The position numbers and the translations under genes were made by a program. A DNA stretch of 7,865 bases from positions 1-7,865 of the forward strand of contig JBAYVY010000165.1 of NCBI GenBank assembly GCA_041674345.1, given 5' to 3'. The notes under the pieces were generated by a model. The model saw nothing but the letters and a program-made list of their open reading frames with translations, did no database searches and was not told the origin of the DNA. Below are positions 5,444 to 7,865 of the stretch, in pieces. The first letter of the stretch is position 1. Each line of letters begins with the position of its first letter. This DNA comes from JBAYVY01 sp041674345. GTDB taxonomy: Bacteria > Planctomycetota > Phycisphaerae > Phycisphaerales > Zrk34.

Positions 5444-5812
5444 ATGCCACGAGCAAGGAAGGGCGCAGCCCGTCGTCAGGCCAAGGTCCGCGTCTTCAAG
5501 GCGGCCAAGGGTTATTTCGGGTCGCGCAGCAAACAGTGGAAAAAGGTCCAGGAAGCGGTGATGCGGTCGGGCAAGTTCGCCTTCCGTGACCGTCGCGCCC
5601 GAAAACGAGACTTCCGCGCCCTGTGGATCACCCGTCTGACCGCCGCCAGTCGCATGCGCGATCTGCGTTACAGCCAGTTGATTTGCGGCCTGAAAAACGC
5701 CGGGATCATCCTCAACCGCAAGATGCTCAGCGAAATCGCCATCCACGACCCGACCGGTTTCGACGCCATCGTCGAACAGGCCAAGGCGGCGCTGCTGAAG
5801 AAGGCGGCCTAA
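5444..5812 (+). CDS. rplT: 50S ribosomal protein L20 (bL20)
   Basis: This 122-residue protein binds 23S rRNA early in large-subunit assembly. It shows the family order: the basic unstructured N-terminal tail beginning MPRARKGAARR, the AKGYFGSRS segment (about residues 21-29), the helix with FRDRRARKRDFRALWITRL (about 47-65), then the globular domain with YSQLICGLKNAGIILNRK, and a C-terminal helix ending in LLKKAA. Length is typical. AGGAG sits 7 nt upstream of the ATG. In many bacteria L20 represses its own operon by binding a leader in the infC-rpmI region; neither infC nor an obvious pseudoknot is visible here, so that control cannot be claimed. ilvE begins 4 nt after the stop codon, implying co-transcription. 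Confidence 0.98.
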   Translation: MPRARKGAARRQAKVRVFKAAKGYFGSRSKQWKKVQEAVMRSGKFAFRDRRARKRDFRALWITRLTAASRMRDLRYSQLICGLKNAGIILNRKMLSEIAIHDPTGFDAIVEQAKAALLKKAA

Positions 5813-5816
5813 TGCC

Positions 5817-6755
5817 ATGTCCACGTCACAGACACAGTCCGCATCCGCGCCCGCCGCGCCGCAGGTGAACGCCCAACTTCCGGGGGCCCCGTTGAAAATC
5901 TGGTTCAACGGCAAACTCGTCCCCGCCGATCAGGCGCGCGTCAGCGTCTATGACCACGGCCTGCTCTACGGCGACGGCGTCTTCGAGGGCATCCGCGCCT
6001 ACAACGGCAAAGTCTTCAAAATGGGCACGCACCTGCGACGCCTGTTTGAGTCCGCGCGTTCCATCCGCCTGAACATGGATTACACCGCCGGGCAATTGGA
6101 ACAAGGCATCCGCGACACGCTGGCCGCCAACGGCCGGCGCGACGCCTACATCCGCCTCTGCGTCACCCGCGGCGTCGGCGCGCTGGGCCTGCATCCCTTC
6201 ACCTGCCATCACGCCACGACCTTCATCATCGTCGATTCCATCTCGCTCTACCCCGAACAACTGTACCGCGAGGGCATGTCCGTCATCACCGCCTCCACCC
6301 TCCGCAATCATCCGGCGGCGATCAGCCCCCGCGTCAAGAGCATGAACTATCTGAACAACATCCTGGCGAAAATCGAAGCCATCGACGCCGGTGTGCCCGA
6401 AGCGATCATGCTCAATCATCTGGGCTTCGTGGCCGAATGCACCGGCGACAATCTGTTCATCGTGCGTGACGGCTGCCTGTTGTCCCCCCCGTTGCACGCC
6501 GGCGCGCTGGAGGGCGTGACGATGAACGCCGTCATCGCGCTGGCGCGACAGGCCGGTCTGAAAGCGTCGCAAAACGACCTGACGCGGCACGATCTTTACA
6601 CCGCCGATGAAATGTTCCTCACCGGCACCGCGGCGGAAATCATCGCCGTCACGCAGGTGGACGGTCGCAAAATCGGCACCGGCGAAGTCGGCCCCGTGAC
6701 CCTGCGGCTGACCGCCGCGTTCCGCGAACTGCTCAAAGACCCGCCTGAAAACTAA
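5817..6755 (+). CDS. ilvE: Branched-chain amino acid aminotransferase (PLP class IV)
   Basis: This 312-residue enzyme should transfer the amino group between glutamate and the keto acids of leucine, isoleucine and valine. Fold-type IV signatures are present: YDHGLLYGDGVFEGIRAY (45-62), KSMNYLN with the PLP-binding Lys174, AECTGDNLF (206-214) with the conserved Glu207, LEGVTMNAV (231-239), DEMFLTGTAAEI (264-275) and VGPVTLRL near the end. Residues 1-26 are a Ser/Ala/Gln/Pro-rich extension before the usual start of the domain (KIWFNGKLV). The ATG at 5817 has only AAGG 12 nt upstream and may rely on coupling to rplT, which ends 4 nt earlier; a TTG at 5892 is an alternative start. D-amino-acid transaminase and aminodeoxychorismate lyase share the fold, but the GTAAE and ECTGDN motifs favour IlvE. 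It is followed after 37 nt by an SDR gene. Confidence 0.9.
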   Translation: MSTSQTQSASAPAAPQVNAQLPGAPLKIWFNGKLVPADQARVSVYDHGLLYGDGVFEGIRAYNGKVFKMGTHLRRLFESARSIRLNMDYTAGQLEQGIRDTLAANGRRDAYIRLCVTRGVGALGLHPFTCHHATTFIIVDSISLYPEQLYREGMSVITASTLRNHPAAISPRVKSMNYLNNILAKIEAIDAGVPEAIMLNHLGFVAECTGDNLFIVRDGCLLSPPLHAGALEGVTMNAVIALARQAGLKASQNDLTRHDLYTADEMFLTGTAAEIIAVTQVDGRKIGTGEVGPVTLRLTAAFRELLKDPPEN

Positions 6756-6776
6756 TTCCCCCGGCTGATGTATGCC

Positions 6777-6783
6777 GGAAGGA
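6777..6783 (+). promoter_or_regulatory. Ribosome-binding site that decides the SDR start
   Basis: GGAAGGA ends 9 nt before the ATG at 6793. An earlier in-frame ATG at 6772 lies upstream of this site and lacks its own, so the start at 6793 is preferred; it also places the Rossmann strand (MKVLLTGAAG) at the very N-terminus as in most SDRs. Confidence 0.75.
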
Positions 6784-6792
6784 TTGATCCCG

Positions 6793-7662
6793 ATGAAAGT
6801 GTTGTTGACCGGCGCGGCTGGGAGTCTGGGTTCCGTGGCGTTGACGCATTTGCGTCAGGCCGGGCACACGGTGATTTCGACGGATCGCCGCATGTCCCGT
6901 CGGGCCGACCCGTCCATCGAAATCGCCGATCTGTGCGATGTCGAAGCGGTGTATCGCCTGACCCAGGGCGTGGACGTGGTCGTGCATGTGGGTAATGTGC
7001 CCAGCGACGATCCCGGTTTCGAGCAAAGCTACACGAACAACGTCGTGTCGAACATGAACGTCTTCCAGGCCGCCGCCGATCGGCGCGTCCGCCGCGTCAT
7101 CTGGGCCAGCACCATCCAGGTGTGCAGCGGTCTGGGGCCGGACGAAATGCCCCTGGCGAAACTGGCGTATCTCCCGGCCGACGGCGATCTGCCCGCCATC
7201 CCGCAAAATCATTACGCCCTGGGCAAGCATCACAGCGAACTGGCGCTCGAAGCGATCTGCCGGTGGAGCGGGCTGGAAGGCGCGGCGATCCGCTACCCCG
7301 GCCTGCTTCGTCTGGAATGGTATCGCAAGGGATACCGACCGCAAAGCAAAAAGCCCTGCGGCAAAACGCTGGATGCCATGCTGTGGCTCACGGTGGAGGA
7401 CGCCGCCCGGTTGCTGGTGCATTGCGTCGAAGTCGAAAAACTGCCCGGCTGCCGCGTCTATCTCCCCTCCGCCGAGGACATCCGCGTGGATGAAACGCTC
7501 GACAACATCGTCGCCGAGTTCTTCCCCGGCGTGCCCTGGAAAAAGCCCCTGGCGCGACACGGCTCATTGATCGACAATTCCCGCATCACCGCCGAAACCG
7601 GCTGGCGTCCGCTGGATACCCGGCAAACCGTGCAGGACGCGGCGAACAAGGCGGGAAAATAA
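6793..7662 (+). CDS. NAD(P)-dependent epimerase/dehydratase-type oxidoreductase (extended SDR), substrate unknown
   Basis: This 289-residue protein has an N-terminal Rossmann fold: MKVLLTGAAGSLG with the TGxxGxxG pattern (Gly7, Gly10, Gly13), Asp31 at the end of the second strand (suggesting NAD rather than NADP), DLCD (46-49), and DVVVHVGNVPSDDP (61-74) in place of the usual VVHLAA. The catalytic YxxxK is Tyr141-Lys145 (YALGK), preceded by the WASTIQV strand with Ser106. The C-terminal part has the common TVEDAARL segment (200-207) and a TGWRP-type ending, as in nucleotide-sugar epimerases and uronate dehydrogenase-like SDRs. The substrate cannot be read from the sequence. It follows ilvE by 37 nt on the same strand, probably co-transcribed, though nothing ties it to branched-chain amino acid synthesis. 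A strong palindrome begins 4 nt after its stop codon. Confidence 0.88.
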   Translation: MKVLLTGAAGSLGSVALTHLRQAGHTVISTDRRMSRRADPSIEIADLCDVEAVYRLTQGVDVVVHVGNVPSDDPGFEQSYTNNVVSNMNVFQAAADRRVRRVIWASTIQVCSGLGPDEMPLAKLAYLPADGDLPAIPQNHYALGKHHSELALEAICRWSGLEGAAIRYPGLLRLEWYRKGYRPQSKKPCGKTLDAMLWLTVEDAARLLVHCVEVEKLPGCRVYLPSAEDIRVDETLDNIVAEFFPGVPWKKPLARHGSLIDNSRITAETGWRPLDTRQTVQDAANKAGK

Positions 7663-7665
7663 TTT

Positions 7666-7701
7666 TCGCCGCTTGCGGCTTCGCGAAGCCGCAAGCGGCG
7701 A
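7666..7701. terminator. Perfect 36-nt palindrome between convergent genes, likely bidirectional terminator
   Basis: The 17-base arm at 7667-7683 (CGCCGCTTGCGGCTTCG) is exactly complementary to 7684-7700, extended by T7666-A7701 to 18 pairs. It lies between the plus-strand SDR stop (7662) and the minus-strand amidase stop (7703). Neither side has a proper U-tract (TTT at 7702-7704 on plus; AAAATTATTTT-type sequence on minus), so it is a weak-tail terminator or a REP-like palindrome in terminator position. Confidence 0.7.
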
Positions 7702-7702
7702 T

Positions 7703-7865
7703 TTACGCGAACGCTCCGCCGGATCGCATCGCCGCGATGCGCGGCTGCATCGACCGACCCGGACAATGGGTCGGCATCAATTCCTGATGCGTGAAAACCC
7801 GATTCACCGACACATTGTGTTTGCGACGCAGCTTCTGCGTGAAGGCCGCCAGGGATGACAACTGC
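7703..7865 (-). CDS. N-acetylmuramoyl-L-alanine amidase (Amidase_2/PGRP-like), C-terminal fragment
   Basis: The minus strand is open from the right edge to a TAA at 7705-7703, giving 53 C-terminal residues; the start is beyond the window. The peptide contains LAAFTQKLRRKHNV (5-18), then NRVFTHQELMPTHCPG (21-36) and a short basic tail. H26 followed eight residues later by C34 in the THxxxxPTxCPG pattern matches the second and third zinc ligands of the T7-lysozyme/PGRP family (His122 and Cys130 in T7 lysozyme). Such enzymes cut the bond between muramic acid and the stem peptide of peptidoglycan. The first zinc ligand, any signal peptide and other domains are out of view, so location and exact role are open. 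The gene is convergent with the SDR gene, with a palindrome between them. Confidence 0.82.
   Translation of the reverse strand, partial: QLSSLAAFTQKLRRKHNVSVNRVFTHQELMPTHCPGRSMQPRIAAMRSGGAFA

Noticed and set aside
5826..7560. Long minus-strand open frames opposite ilvE and the SDR gene (254 and 275 codons)
   Set aside because: Both are complements of well-supported genes and contain only low-complexity shadow sequence.
7725..7790. Three consecutive small hairpins suggesting a structured RNA
   Set aside because: They lie inside the minus-strand amidase reading frame, and stems of 6-7 bp are unremarkable in GC-rich coding DNA.
7673..7858. Plus-strand 61-codon open frame after the SDR gene
   Set aside because: It starts inside the palindrome, has no ribosome-binding site, and runs opposite the amidase C-terminus, which carries recognisable motifs.

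Overview
The window is a stretch of ordinary bacterial housekeeping chromosome with high GC content (roughly 60%, codons mostly ending in G or C), separated by unusually repeat-rich intergenic gaps. No rRNA or other direct taxonomic marker is present. The eukaryote-like type of alanyl-tRNA synthetase, the short-type IlvE, and gaps filled with G-rich phased short repeats made me think of a planctomycete (possibly Phycisphaerae). That placement is an inference and should be tested with the RplT and AlaS proteins.

Layout. On the minus strand at the left are tpiA (triosephosphate isomerase) and then the first 24 codons of secG, which runs off the edge. The gap between them holds a large inverted repeat built from 7-nt units with potential G-quadruplexes on both strands. 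tpiA is divergent from alaS; both have candidate -10 boxes, and a strong hairpin lies between them. alaS (1021 aa from the preferred start) fills 1196-4261 and carries an AT-richer in-frame insertion of about 78 residues that close relatives known to me lack. After a second G-rich repeat gap comes a YhbP/UPF0306-type FMN-split-barrel protein, then a long hairpin containing an exact 16-nt tandem repeat, then tRNA-Arg(UCG).

The right part is a co-directional plus-strand cluster: rpmI (bL35), rplT (bL20), ilvE (branched-chain aminotransferase, only 4 nt after rplT) and an SDR-family NAD(P)-dependent epimerase/dehydrogenase of unknown substrate. infC, the usual partner upstream of rpmI-rplT, is absent; rpmI has its own candidate promoter with a short leader. 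The cluster ends at a perfect 36-nt palindrome. On its other side, convergent, is the C-terminal end of a gene easily overlooked because its start lies outside the window: an N-acetylmuramoyl-L-alanine amidase (Amidase_2/PGRP-like) tail.

How the genes relate: most serve translation (alaS, tRNA-Arg, rpmI, rplT), with central carbon metabolism (tpiA), protein export (secG), amino-acid synthesis (ilvE) and cell-wall turnover (amidase). I found no CRISPR array, phage gene, transposase or defence cassette, and nothing that amounts to a new multi-gene system. The most interesting signals are the alaS insertion and the recurring 7- and 8-nt-phased intergenic repeats.
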